From contig OX485803.1 in the NCBI GenBank assembly GCA_950295325.1, positions 39,013,554 to 39,077,553 on the forward strand: 64,000 bases of DNA, in the 5' to 3' direction. The notes beneath the pieces were generated by a model. It made no database searches. It was not told where the DNA came from and saw nothing but the letters and a program-made list of their open reading frames with translations. This document shows, piece after piece, positions 1 through 10,860 of this stretch. Numbering within the stretch: the stretch's first letter is position 1; every line of letters begins with the position of its first letter. This DNA comes from Polytrichum commune (Eukaryota > Streptophyta > Polytrichopsida > Polytrichales > Polytrichaceae). The position numbers and the translations under genes are program-made.

Positions 1-900
1 TATAATAATATAAGGTACTAATCTCACGTAAGGTACGAGGTTTAGGCCTTAATACCTTTGTGAATTCGATTATATTCTTATTAACATAGTATCCACAAGA
101 TCATCTAAAGTTCTGTTGAGACAAAGTAGGTAGTAACCAGCAATCGGCAATAGTATCCTCTGCCACTAAACTGATCTCTCTTTATAGCCTCTCATCGCTT
201 CCCACATCTTTGTATCGGAGTGGCAGTATCAGATGATAATATCAGAGTGCAAGCAGAGCTTGATAACAGATAGATGTGAAAAAAACTTTTATCCATTAGA
301 AAACAGATACTCTAGTGATTCTCGTAAATATAAGGCATTATAAGTGTTGTCATGTCCAACCCTGGCCACGTGGGATACTTTACATGTATGAACTCTATAA
401 ATTCCTTAAACAAAACTTATATTTTCAACCGGATGCAACTCAACAAAACTTCTTAAAGTTTCTATCATATATAGACTAATACATGACACTTGACATCTTC
501 CAGTTGTAGATTCAACCATACCCTTATCCATTCTAAAAAATAAGCTCAAAAGACATTGATTTGATCTCAAAAGGAAATCCAAATTTAACAATCCATTGTA
601 TACGATGGTTTTTCTTCCTGTCTTTCGTTTTTTTTCAAAAATGATATCGTGAATCTTACCAGTCATTATAATATCATTAAATTATGTAATAATATGATTA
701 ATGAATAGAATAATATTATTTTCACTAAAAATAAAAAAATTTATAACATGACTTATAAATCTTATTAAATATTATGAAATAGTATTATGTTGCACGCTTC
801 TAGCAATTTGGATTTTAAATCCTTCTAATCTAAATCACTTCAATGAAAATTTTTATTGCATGTTATTAGTGCATTTATTATCTGTTGATTTTATCACGCA
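1..900. other. AT-rich stretch without a recognised gene
   Basis: Very AT-rich DNA. The only sizeable reading frame is an 86-codon minus-strand ORF (positions 406-666) that I do not recognise. Nothing here supports a host gene or an RNA gene. Confidence 0.5.
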
Positions 901-901
901 T

Positions 902-1190
902 TGTTAGGGACATAGTTTTGGAACCTTTTAAGGACAAATTTCTATAAAGTTCTAGAAACAATTCTTTAGAATATTCTAGAATGAATTTTTTAGAACTTTC
1001 TAGAACATTCTAGAAACAAACTTCTACAACCTTCTAGAAACCTCCAATGGGAGTTGGTAGAACATTCTCTAGAAGCTTACGAGCTGACTCTAGAAGTATA
1101 TATAAGAATCGAGGCTGAAGAGTTCTTCAATCTCGACAACGCACTCCTTAGGACTCTAATCCACCTCTCTGGGTGTTGATCGTGTACTCT
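902..1190 (+). promoter_or_regulatory. Heat-shock-element cluster with TATA box (probable LTR U3 or heat-inducible promoter)
   Basis: Five perfect TTCTAGAA palindromes start at 950, 974, 998, 1008 and 1032. Between about 991 and 1016 the inverted GAA/TTC pentamers run without interruption, which is the textbook binding site for a heat shock factor trimer. Imperfect copies follow at about 1065 and 1090. A TATA element (TATATATAAG) sits at 1097-1106, immediately downstream. A TGTTAGGGAC start at 902 could be the 5' end of an LTR, but no second LTR copy was found, so whether this is an LTR or a host promoter is open. The heat response is inference from the motif. Confidence 0.7.
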
Positions 1191-1194
1191 TCTT

Positions 1195-1758
1195 ATGAAT
1201 CCAAGTTTCCTAGTGGTTCTTGTGTATTACGACACACATGCCAATTACGAAACCACGAAAAAAATCTCAAATCATAAAACGACCTACATCTTAACCATAA
1301 TGTGGTTACAATACGTGTGTGAGAATTGGTACCTAATACTTATGATACTATTTAACCTCAATTGGTACTTACTACAATGTAATTCATCCATTCATTCATC
1401 AAACAACCATTTGACAAGAAAAGTTACAAAATCCGTGAAACCACAAAATAATTACATAAATCTTCAGGAAAGGATACCAGGCACGTTAAAATTATTGTCA
1501 AAATCTGCATTAAAGTCCAATTTAAATTTTATTAGAAGGGTCTGCGCAAGACAGACCCCAAACAAGGAGGAGACATTGCACAAGGTAGCGTCTTCCTTGG
1601 CATATACCGGTACAAAACAAATACCACAAGTCAGCCACATCAGATTATACCAGGGTTATAACAGCCAACAAGGACGGCCACATAAGTTCGAGAACTCCAA
1701 CCATATTAACAAACCTCATCATGATCAATACAAGGGCAACCAGCCTAACAAAATGTGA
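1195..1758 (+). CDS. Unrecognised 187-aa ORF downstream of the HSE promoter
   Basis: An ATG-initiated ORF of 187 codons begins about 90 bp after the TATA box, so it sits where a transcript from the heat-shock-type promoter would start translation. The N-terminal third is rich in hydrophobic and aromatic residues; the C-terminal half is basic and rich in Asn, Gln, Lys and His. I see no recognisable domain. It could be the start of a mobile-element gene or a chance ORF in leader DNA. No intron signals were needed to keep it open. Confidence 0.3.
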   Translation: MNPSFLVVLVYYDTHANYETTKKISNHKTTYILTIMWLQYVCENWYLILMILFNLNWYLLQCNSSIHSSNNHLTRKVTKSVKPQNNYINLQERIPGTLKLLSKSALKSNLNFIRRVCARQTPNKEETLHKVASSLAYTGTKQIPQVSHIRLYQGYNSQQGRPHKFENSNHINKPHHDQYKGNQPNKM

Positions 1759-1814
1759 TCTTAGGGTTAAACTGATTCATAATCCAAAACCTACAGCAGC
1801 AAGTCCATCATAGT

Positions 1815-2490
1815 ATGCACAAACAATTTGGAGAAGCTGAGGCAGCAAGTGAGTTTAGAGACAAACTTTGCACATATTCCACCATGAGAACTCCAAGCAA
1901 GGAGAAAGGGAAGGCACCTCAGATGAGAGGAATTGAGGATGTAGTCTTCAGTACAGAGATGGCCGCCTTAGATTTTGAACCGACTCGGGAGGAGAAGATT
2001 TTTTTGCAGCTCATTGGATTAGATCAATTTGTGATAAGAGTGACATGGGAGATTGTCAATATTCTAGTAATTCAGGATGTCATTACCAACTTAAATCTAG
2101 ACACCATGGAATCTGTCTTGAATAACAAACAATTTTTCAATTTTTCCAAATGACTGGAAGAACAAAATGAGGGCAGTTTTCAATATTACGGCATTTTCAA
2201 CAAGAAGTGAGCCAGACACACCAAAGGTCAAGGCTGCAAACATCTTTCCTAACTTCAATAACAAAGTGAGAAGCTAGACATGGACCTGCAAGATTGTGGA
2301 GTGTACAATTCCGGAAGCAAGGCGGCCATTAAGGTTCTTTAATTCCTTTTTCTTGCTACGAACTACTGCTAATACTATTTCTTGTCAAGCAATTGCACAC
2401 ATTGTTGATGCTCTCAATGGGAAGTTAGTTGATTGGCCGATACTATTTAGAGAGATCATACTCACAGAGCTCAAAAATATTAAAGAATAA
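1815..2490 (+). pseudogene. Remnant coding DNA upstream of the methyltransferase-like gene
   Basis: Two reading frames look like fragments of one former protein. Frame 1815-2153 gives a charged segment with a Lys-rich patch. Frame 2296-2490 gives a helical segment (including ARRPLRFFNS and IAHIVDALNGKLVDWP). The second frame is the same as that of the downstream exon 1 of the methyltransferase-like unit and continues into it except for in-frame stops TAA at 2488-2490 and TAG at 2578-2580. Composition resembles plant transposon-associated proteins, but I cannot name the family. It may be the decayed N-terminus of the next gene or a separate relic. Confidence 0.4.
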
Positions 2491-2580
2491 TTGTTTAAGG
2501 ACAAGACCACGATGTTGAAATCAATGATAGCACTTTGCTGTATGGAAGGTTCAGACCAGTGTATCTATACTGCCCAGTAG

Positions 2581-4538
2581 TTAAAAAGGTACAAACAACC
2601 ACACTTGCATGCAGGATGTTGGTATCTCGACTTTGTTCGTGGTTTTGTCTTTGATTCAGAGGCGGAGGTGAAGACCTTACATGATGGCGGAGTGGTGGTG
2701 GAAGAAGATACCACGCAAGTTACTAAAGATGACGAAGGGCACCAGGATCAATCCTCTGCACCACCACCGAAGCCCAAGAGAGGGCGTCGTTTGCATCGAG
2801 GGACGGACATTGTCTCCTTGGGTTCGGAATCACAAGCATCAGAGCTAGGGCAGACGAAGTCATCCGCTCCCTTGTCGCAGACACTCCTTGCTTCTCAATC
2901 CAAAGTCGTTCTCGAGACTGCTCCCTCTTCTACGACCGTGCCTTCCTCGGTCAGTGCATTGGAGATGACGAAAGGTCTCATTGAGCAGAGGAAGGCAAAA
3001 CTATTTCCCACGAGCACCTCTTCCAGTGGAATTCCACATTCGGCCCATGTTTTTGTCTCCAGCATATCTATGCAGACGTTGATGACATCACATACGAAGT
3101 TGTCTGACAACGGTGGCAATCCAAGATGGGTTCAGATTCTAGACTTCATTCGCAAGGTACAATCCGTTGCTTCGACTCGTTTTGGATGCATCAGGTTTTT
3201 TTTACATATTATAAAGTCTAACTTTCTTTCCTGGTTTTTTCAAGATGGGAGAAGGCCACCAAACCCAAGTTCCAGAACGGTGCGAAAATGAGAAGCACTT
3301 TGGGATCGACTTGATCATTGCCGACATCCCTGAGAATCCACCCGTCCCTTCCGTATCCAATCCTCCATCAGTCGTTCCACCTTGGAACTCCCGGGATCCC
3401 GAATATGTGGTGTCCATCTTCGAATTTGCAAGTCATTACTTGCAAAACGATGGTGCTCTCTTCCTCAACCACAACAATGATCAAAAGCTCACTGCGGTCA
3501 TTTTCGATCAAGTTGAGACTTACGACTTTGTGATGCACAAGGACTGGTGGGGCATCAATGACCTCGAGTTGGCTTCTCCTACGGACCCCGACTCCAAGGT
3601 ATTTACACTGTAATCATTCCTTGTTTATGTTTAGTGATAATTTTTTTATTTATTTACTCTCACATGTTTTGGTTGACTACAGTCTATTCGGTTCTGGATT
3701 CACGTCTTTATTCGTGGTGGCGACGTGACATCTAATTTCTCATTCCATACGAAGAAATCCGATGTGATATATGACGACGTTAATATAACCAAGAGTGATG
3801 CCCTGTTCAACCTCACCACTGCGGAGACTCAGCTCATGAATGGGAACGTCCCATGGAGAGGACCAAGGGAGAAAACCCCTTTGTTCATGCAGGCCCTCAT
3901 CGAGCAGCTGACCAAGCCCGGCGACATAGTCCTCGACTGGAAGGCAGGAACAGGTAACCATTCATTAATTAGTTCTGAATTTCCATTCCTCTCATATTCT
4001 CAACAGAGTCTCACATCTTTGCGATGCTTTGAATTCAGGGGCTACCATTAAGGCTTGCCAGAAGATTGGTCGTCATGTTGTGGCGTTTGAGGATGACGAA
4101 CCCATCTTCAACGCCATTCTCCGTCCATATATCGCTTCAAGACCTGTCATGGGCCCTCCTAAACATCCCAGACCTGCATCTGCTGATGAATCGCGCCCCA
4201 AAAAACAAAGACGCAATAAATGGGCTTGTAAGTAAGTCTTACTTTACATTTTTTACTTCTAGTCGATTTATCTTAGTTTTGCTTTTGTTTGCATCTCCAC
4301 GTACTCATTCTAACCACTATCGGGTTTCTATTGCAGAGTACTTGCATCAACACCGCGACTTATGCCAAGACCCATGCCCATTCCATCGTGGCATGTGAAC
4401 TCCAGTCCGATACAGCCTTATATTCTTCCAGAGTATGCTGAGGACTTAGCACAAGCACTTCAATCCGGTGCCGTTAGATATGTTCCTAGTCGAGCTACTA
4501 CTTGTGATCCTAGGGCCCTTATATTTATGGATACATAG
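2581..4538 (+). CDS. Spliced N4/N6-type DNA methyltransferase-like protein (possibly degenerate)
   Basis: Five exons can be joined: about 2581-3156, 3245-3598, 3683-3953, 4039-4231 and 4337-4538, all with GT-AG introns of 84-105 bp; exons 2-5 sum to 340 codons including the stop. The N-terminal exon is a Ser/Thr/Pro-rich linker with a basic PKPKRGRR patch. The middle gives IDLIIADIPENPP, in the position of the DPPY/DPPW catalytic motif of amino-methyltransferases, then a central segment. Exons 3-4 give a C-terminal SAM-binding motif (LTKPGDIVLDWKAGTGATIK, then a GRHVVAFEDD strand). This order (catalytic motif before the SAM motif) is the beta-class arrangement. The catalytic Pro-Pro-aromatic is degenerate (DIPE), so activity is uncertain. 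A basic PKKQRR tail may be a nuclear localisation signal. Exon 1 has no clear ATG. The unit may be a domesticated gene, a mobile-element passenger or a pseudogene. Confidence 0.6.
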
Positions 4539-4711
4539 GCTGTAGAAGGAGATTCAAAGTCCTCGAGATCAGATAGTGGAAGTAGCGATTAGAGCATATC
4601 ATGAATTTTGGAAGGACGTTTCGGTCTTTTGTTGTTTTCATTTGATTTGATTTGATTTGACTGGATTTGATTACATTTTCCTCTAAGGTGTCTTTCGCAC
4701 ACATCTTGCAT

Positions 4712-5925
4712 TTTTGTACGCGACCATCGGGTTTTTTTAATAATTTTTCCATTTGATATTCGTGTATGTCCAGTTGTGGGATTTTTTTGCTGTCAATTCT
4801 TATTTGTTCTTTATACAAGATCATAAACATGTGTCATATTTTTGATTTTTTTTAACTATTTAATTTGATGTTCATGGCCTCATGAAGGAAATACATATCA
4901 TGTGCCAAAGTGATTCTGAAATTCCCAATAAAATATTTACAGACTACTGGAGCCTAAAAAAGTGAAAACCACATTAGTCAAAAAGTTGGTTATTTTAATT
5001 AGTAATAGTAATGAAACCAAAAACAATAATGTGGACATATAATTGCAATAGATAACAATTATATGTTCAAAAAATATACAAAACTATAATAACTTTTTCT
5101 AAAGGTCAATAGCCTTTATCATCCCTAAACCCATCTCATCTATTCTTGGGAGAGACCCAGATACCAGGTCTTGGAGAAATTTTCTCTCCTGGCTGCACAT
5201 CCAAAGACTGGTTCTCATTGTCCCTTAGCAATGACCTCAACTGATCTAACTCAGGGCAACTAAGTTCGCCAAGGGACGTTGTCTCTAACCTGTCGTTGTT
5301 AATTGGATTTGCTAGTGACCAAGAAGTCCTAAAGACGTTCCAGTTCAAGTTGAATCGGTAAGCTTCATATTCGTCCTTTGGAGTCCAATGGCGACCCGAG
5401 TACGAAACATAATCCCACTTCGCTAGCCGGAGGCATGCGTATTCAAGACTGTTGTCAATCTCACGTTTCCAAAGCTTCGACACAACACAAGCATTCTCGA
5501 CGTCTTCAAACGTGATTACCGATGGAGGAGTCCAACACTGTGTTGTACTGCTACCTATATGATCCCAGGGGTCAAACCCATCCGCCATCCGCTGAAGCAA
5601 ATCTTGTAGAACCGTTTCACAAGCAATGACCTCAAAGGGATCGCCCATTCTCTCTAAACACTGGTTAACAAGTACAAGATTAAGTTCTAAAGAAATCGAT
5701 GAGCTCATACGAGTCGAAGGAATGTTAATAAGGTTTATATAGATTGTTCCTTAACAGCTGGGCTGGCAGTGCTCTTATTTAACGACGGAGAAATCTTCGA
5801 TGAAGACAAGCACTTGGTCATGGAATAAATCTTGGTTTCAGCAGTATCATTATTGTACACGAACTTTAAAAACGACCATCGGGGTTTTATTATAGTTTTC
5901 CCATTTTATATTCTTAGAGTTGCCT
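4712..5925. repeat. Pair of short direct repeats bracketing the F-box-like ORF
   Basis: A segment at about 4714-4775 (TTGTACGCGACCATCGGG then a T-rich run and CCATTTGATATTC) recurs at about 5852-5922 (CGACCATCGGGG, T-rich, CCATTTTATATTC) with a short insertion. The two copies flank the minus-strand ORF at 5136-5708. This looks like a local duplication or the edges of an insertion. Confidence 0.5.
5136..5708 (-). CDS. Small F-box-like protein (hypothetical)
   Basis: An intact 190-codon ORF starts with MSSSISLELN. The segment around residues 63-100 (ENACVVSKLWKREI, then EYACLRLAKWDY) resembles the second half of a plant F-box, where a conserved V-x-K-x-W-x-R stretch follows the leucine-rich first helix. 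The N-terminus (VLVNQCLERMGDPFEV) could be the first helix, but about 45 residues separate the two, longer than a normal F-box. Trp and Tyr are frequent in the middle. An F-box protein would be the substrate adaptor of an SCF ubiquitin ligase; that role is inference only. The ORF stands alone between two direct repeats, with no introns visible. The alternative is an unrelated lineage-specific protein. Confidence 0.5.
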   Translation of the reverse strand: MSSSISLELNLVLVNQCLERMGDPFEVIACETVLQDLLQRMADGFDPWDHIGSSTTQCWTPPSVITFEDVENACVVSKLWKREIDNSLEYACLRLAKWDYVSYSGRHWTPKDEYEAYRFNLNWNVFRTSWSLANPINNDRLETTSLGELSCPELDQLRSLLRDNENQSLDVQPGEKISPRPGIWVSPKNR

Positions 5926-6305
5926 ATGGTAATAGGTGTTATTATCTTTATTTCACTCCATTTCCAGAATTGATCTCCCCAATTATAACCAGAATCTTCC
6001 ATTAATAATCTATAAATCATGGGTGAAGTATGAATTTATTTCATTCGTTAACATTTATGAATATGGAAATGTTGGCCTATTTCCACGGTAATAGAGTCCA
6101 TAACTCCCAAAACATTCAAAATGAAGCTTGGAATATGTGCAAAATCCACGGTCATAAGGGTCCTAACTTTCCGACAATAGAGTTTTAAACTAACATTTTC
6201 TGCTCACGAGATCTGCTCACCGCTCACCGCTCACATCGTAGCATTCTTGTGTTACTTATTGATGGGGGGTTGCTGACTGTCTCACAAGAAATTGAGGCAG
6301 GCATA

Positions 6306-6360
6306 TGTGAGGCCAAATCCACCACCCTTAAGCGTCCTAGTCCGGGTGATGACTTTGTGA
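6306..6360 (+). repeat. 5' end of an LTR (fragment, plus orientation)
   Basis: TGTGAGGCCAAATCCACC followed by CCCTTAAGCGTCCTAGTC matches, in opposite orientation, the start of the LTR at 17,692-18,177. Similarity fades after about 50 bp, so this is a diverged or truncated copy. Confidence 0.6.
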
Positions 6361-6820
6361 ATCACATTATCTATTACAACATTGAACCATGTGCAAGGTA
6401 ATTTTCATGTTCGAATGAACACGTATTGTCTCACTCATTGTACTTTATTAATGTTGGCCTCTTGGCCGATGCTAGAGTTGGCCTTCTCAAGAGTCCAACC
6501 CGCGGCTTTAGCCACACATGCCCTTAAGGACATTCCCCTTGCTCGTTTAATCTTCACTCCCTTTTTCTTGTCATTGCAAGAATCTTCCACATTCTCCATT
6601 AATAATGCAAGTGAGTTATTTTGACCGAGAGGTTCAAGTGTTGAAAAACACTTTTCTCAACGGGTAAACACACTCATACAAACCCACACATGGCACAAAC
6701 TAGTCTAGTTGGTCTAACTACTTAGCCACCCCTAAATGGCCTAATGTAATCTAGTTTTTTATATGCTAACACCCACTGATTGGGCTTAGCCTTGCTAACC
6801 CCTAGGCAGCCTAATGGTTT

Positions 6821-7316
6821 GCACTAATAAGCCTCGGCAGTCTGTGCCCATTAGCCTTCGGCTGCCCTCCTCCAGCAGCTACTAGTTTGCACTAATAAGC
6901 CTCGGCAGTTCTGCCCATTAGCCTTCGGCTGCCCTCCTCCAACAGCTACTGGTTGCACTAATAAGCCTCGGCAGTTTGTGCCATTAGCCTTCGGCTGCCC
7001 TCCTCCAACAGCTACTGGTTGCACTAATAAGCCTCGGCAGTTTGTGCCATTAGCCTTCGGCTGCCCTCCTCCAACAGCTACTGGTTGCACTAATAAGCCT
7101 CGGCAGTCTGTGCCATTAGCCTTCGGCTGCCCTCCTCCAGTAGCTACTGGTTTGCACTAATAAGCCTCGGCAGTTCTACCCATTAGCCTTCGGCTGCCCT
7201 CCTCCAGCAGCTACTGGTTGCACTAATAAGCCTCGGCAGTTCTGCCCATTAGCCTTTGGCTGCCCTCCTCCAGCAGCTATTGGTTTGCACTAATAAGCCT
7301 CGGCAGTTCTGCCACT
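6821..7316. repeat. 66-bp minisatellite, about 7.5 copies
   Basis: Units beginning GCACTAATAAGCCTCGGCAG start at 6821, 6889, 6955, 7021, 7087, 7154, 7220 and 7287, a period of 66-68 bp. Each unit contains GGCAG and CTGCC, which can pair around the TTAGCCTTCGG segment. Because 66 is divisible by three, reading frames stay open across several copies on both strands; these are by-products of the repeat, not genes. Confidence 0.95.
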
Positions 7317-8290
7317 AAATTACCCTTAACACACCCCTTATCTACTAATCACACATTTTTAAATTTCTACTTCTTCTTTTTTGTTTCTTTTTCCCTTTCT
7401 TTTTTTCTCTCTTTCTTCTCTCCTTAACTAATGAACTAACCTACCATACTAACTTCACTAACAACTACCTAATCTTCCTAGGTAATCTCAAGCTCTAAGA
7501 GTGCACTCACTTGGGAGGCATTGAGAGAGAGAGCTTAACTAATTGTCTTCACTACAACTAATAACCCATACATGTGGCTCAAGCTCTTAAGAGCTTGCTC
7601 CCTTGAGAGCGCTTGATGGAGAGAGAGAAAAAATGAGAGAAAAAACACCTTAAGTAGCAAAGAGGGAGAGAGGGAGAGAGGGAGAGAGAGGTGAGGATAG
7701 GGTGAGAGGATTAGCACCTCCAATCACAATCCCTTAACCTTCACCTTCAAAGTAGGGACTAATCCCCTTCCACCAAGCTTCCTTCTTCCTAAACTACCAA
7801 GGTGGATCCAAAAGTGGGCATTTAACCCGGGGAGCTCACCTTGCTTCACCTTACCCCCTACTCACAATATCAAGGCATACTCTTATTGAATTCAACCTTG
7901 AAATAATCACACAACACATTCTAAAGCCTAAACTTAAATCCAAACCACACTTCACTCTTTTTATGTTTTGTGAATAATCATAACACATCAAAGTCAAACT
8001 AAAATTGGTTTCGAAGAGTTAATCACCACATGTGGGCACCATTTTGGGCTCACAGCATACTAATGCCAGCTAACCTCATAGAAAAACCAGTTTCAAATAA
8101 AAGAAAGATAGGACCCTCAATGGAACTTACCCCAGGAGAGCCATCAGAAAGGAAAGAAGCACCACAAATTTGTGTAGCCATGGCCACACCAACCATAGCA
8201 AAACCATAAACCATTCCTAACATTGTTATAGATTTACGAAACCCTTTAGAGACCCAACCAGACTCATTCAAGGCACAGAGAGAAGTTCCA
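7317..8290. other. Low-complexity and LTR-like DNA, no gene
   Basis: Pyrimidine-rich tracts (7360-7430) and purine-rich GAGAGAGGG runs (7500-7520, 7615-7690) precede ordinary noncoding DNA. A TTTTGGGCTCACA motif at about 8042 recurs at about 22,738 and resembles an LTR terminus, which would fit the gag-like ORF starting just after. No primer-binding site was recognised here. Confidence 0.4.
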
Positions 8291-8296
8291 AAATCT

Positions 8297-10843
8297 GTGA
8301 GTACACCAATGGAACCAACAATTAGTAGAAATGTGCTTATAAGCACAACAAGAAATGGTACATCACAAGTTCGCCTACAATTATTGAGAGAAATATGGGA
8401 TCAGTTTACTCAAGCTAGCCAATCATTGCAAAACTGGATCACCACATCTTCAAGTTCAAGCAACGAGGAAGGGCAGTCACTTACTACAGATTTCAACACA
8501 ACAAAGCTGAATTCAATACAAAACACACCGAGACTAGTTGTAGATTCCGACAAGTCATTCCCAACTTCAAAATCACGGAATTTAGATTTACTGCAAATTA
8601 ATCACAAAAATGGCGCTGAGGAACAGGCTCCTCCGATTGCTGCACCTATTTTGACAGAAGGACAAGAATGTCGCCTTCAATTGGAACTCAACAACGTCAT
8701 AGTAACATCACAGAATCACTACCTCGCTGAAGACTATCAACAGCAGCTCAAAAATTCTAAAAAAGATTTACACACCCTACAGATACGAGAACAGATCCCC
8801 AACTCCACAACCACACCGAGAAGAGAGGACCGCATGCAGTTTGCCGAGGTTGGAATGGGAGCAGTCGATCAAAATCACCAAACAACCTACATCGCCACAA
8901 CCTCTAAAGCGGACAAACAACTACTCCAACACAAATTTGAACTCCTGCAAGCTAAGCACAACGTTCAACAAGAAAGCCATCACATCATCGCCGAGCAGAA
9001 TCCGAAATTGGTACAAAAGTCGGCACTCTGCAAACAGGTCGCCGCAGTAGAGCGACTTCCAACACACACACAGGAACCACGTACGTCGCCGCGTCAGGAG
9101 ATCGGAACATCGCCACACCTGCAGATCGCAAAACCAGACCACCAAACGAAAGATGCTGCAACCACAAATGAGCAAGTCGCTCACAAAGACAACCGCCAGG
9201 GGTCGCCGTTTGATAACAAAACAGTGGGTAGCGATCAGGGAAGTGCCACAACACTCGAGAAAGCTAACCAGGACCTTCGACGCCAACTAGGTGTTTTACG
9301 AACCCAGCATGCACCGGAGTTGGAACACAACAAGAAGGAACAACAAACACTTCGAAAACAACTCGAAGACTCAAAGAACCTGCTGGAAGCGGCACTTGAG
9401 AACAATCGCCGGAGCGCCACAGACAATCAACTACGCCAACAGGAGACATCGCTTCTCCGAAGTGAGCATGCCGCAACCACCCAAGACCTTCGAAGTCAAG
9501 TTGAACGCCTCCAGTACCAACTCGAGGCAGCACAACTCGAACATAAACAACTCGCAACAACCTCACAGGAACAACTCCGACTACTACAAACACAGTGCGA
9601 TCTCCTGCAAACCCAACACGCCGAAACATCAAAACGAACTCAACAGATTGCAGATGACGAAAGGAAAGCAATTATGGTCAAATACAAAAGCATGCAGACT
9701 TACCTAAAGGGCCGCAAAGACGTTGCAGTCATCGCCGAACAACGCCTCCAAACATCCTCGGCCCACATTCGGACCAGCATCGCCGAACTTCGGCACACTA
9801 CTTCGACACACTTGAAGGGTCTCTAGGAAGTTGTTGCTCCTTACGGCAACCAACTCAACACAGTAGCCATACAGACACATCCAAATCCAGACAGGATAGT
9901 GGAACTTGCAAAAATCGAAGCCTTCGATTTGTGGATGCACAAACACCCGGACACAGAAGAACAAGTTTCGGCGCAGATACTTTTACACATAGTTACAGCA
10001 AAGCTCAATCACACCTTCAAAAACCTCGGATCACACATACATCAAGTCACTACAGAGAGGGATGACCTCCAAACCAAAATTGAGCAACAAGAAGAAGATT
10101 ATCTCCTGCAGTGGGAGAAATTATTAGGAGAAGACAAGATTGAAGATCCAGAAAACCCAATCACAGCCACAATGAAGAACATGCCGCCCCCAATTAGTAT
10201 TTTTTAGTACTACAAAGCCTACAAGCCATTGATTCTACAAGGGAGCAGCTTACTCGACATCAAAAACGAAATTGAAATCTCATAGGAACTATTTCAAATG
10301 ATGTGGGTAAAAGCTAATTCCGAAGCCAAGGACCTCTTGGTCTTCATGTGGATCCTCAAGGATCTCACAACACACAAAGGAGTTGTTGAAATCACCACAG
10401 CAAACCCTAACTTCTATCTTACCATGTTTTGTGTAAAAACACTCACCCACATCGCAAGACACCATGAGGAGTTCTACAACAATATTGAGAATCGAAAGAG
10501 CCTTCCACAAATCCAACCTTATGAACCAGAAATCATCAAGGAGATCCAAGATCTGACATCATCAAAATTTCCACAATTTCTAACAGCTCTTGACGGATTG
10601 GCACAAGAAGACACAAGACTGTTACATGAGGTTAGCCACCAACACCACAACCTCATTAGAAAATTCCTAGATTCCTTTCCACAAGGATTTCATAGAATTC
10701 AACTACAAGGTTACATAGCAAGGGCACTTGAGGATAGGAAAAACACTCTAGAACAAAGACAAATCATTACACCACATGCTAGAACCCTCCTCTACCTTCC
10801 TCAATACGATCCAAGGACTATGAAAATCCCTAAAAGATCCTGA
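8297..10843 (+). pseudogene. Gag-like coiled-coil ORF of an LTR retrotransposon, broken by three TAG codons
   Basis: A single frame of about 849 codons runs through this region, interrupted only by TAG at 9824-9826, 10205-10207 and 10283-10285. The first in-frame ATG is at 8309. The first 509 codons are extremely rich in Gln, Glu, Leu, Thr and His with long heptad-like stretches (for example residues 330-480), typical of a coiled coil. The last part (10,298-10,843) is a more globular helical segment. It is followed within 20 bp by a polypurine tract, AGGGAGGGGG, and a TGTTGAAG that could begin a 3' LTR. I infer a retrotransposon structural protein, although no zinc knuckle or polymerase is present. 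All three stops could derive from CAG (Gln). Confidence 0.55.
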
Positions 10844-10860
10844 AGGCAGGATCTCAACCT

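Noticed and set aside
6851-7160. Repetitive ORFs on both strands suggesting a tandem-repeat protein
   Set aside because: Explained by the 66-bp minisatellite; 1-2-bp indels between copies break the frames.
8921-9671. Several minus-strand and alternate-frame ORFs over the gag-like gene
   Set aside because: Shadows of the biased Gln-rich coding frame.
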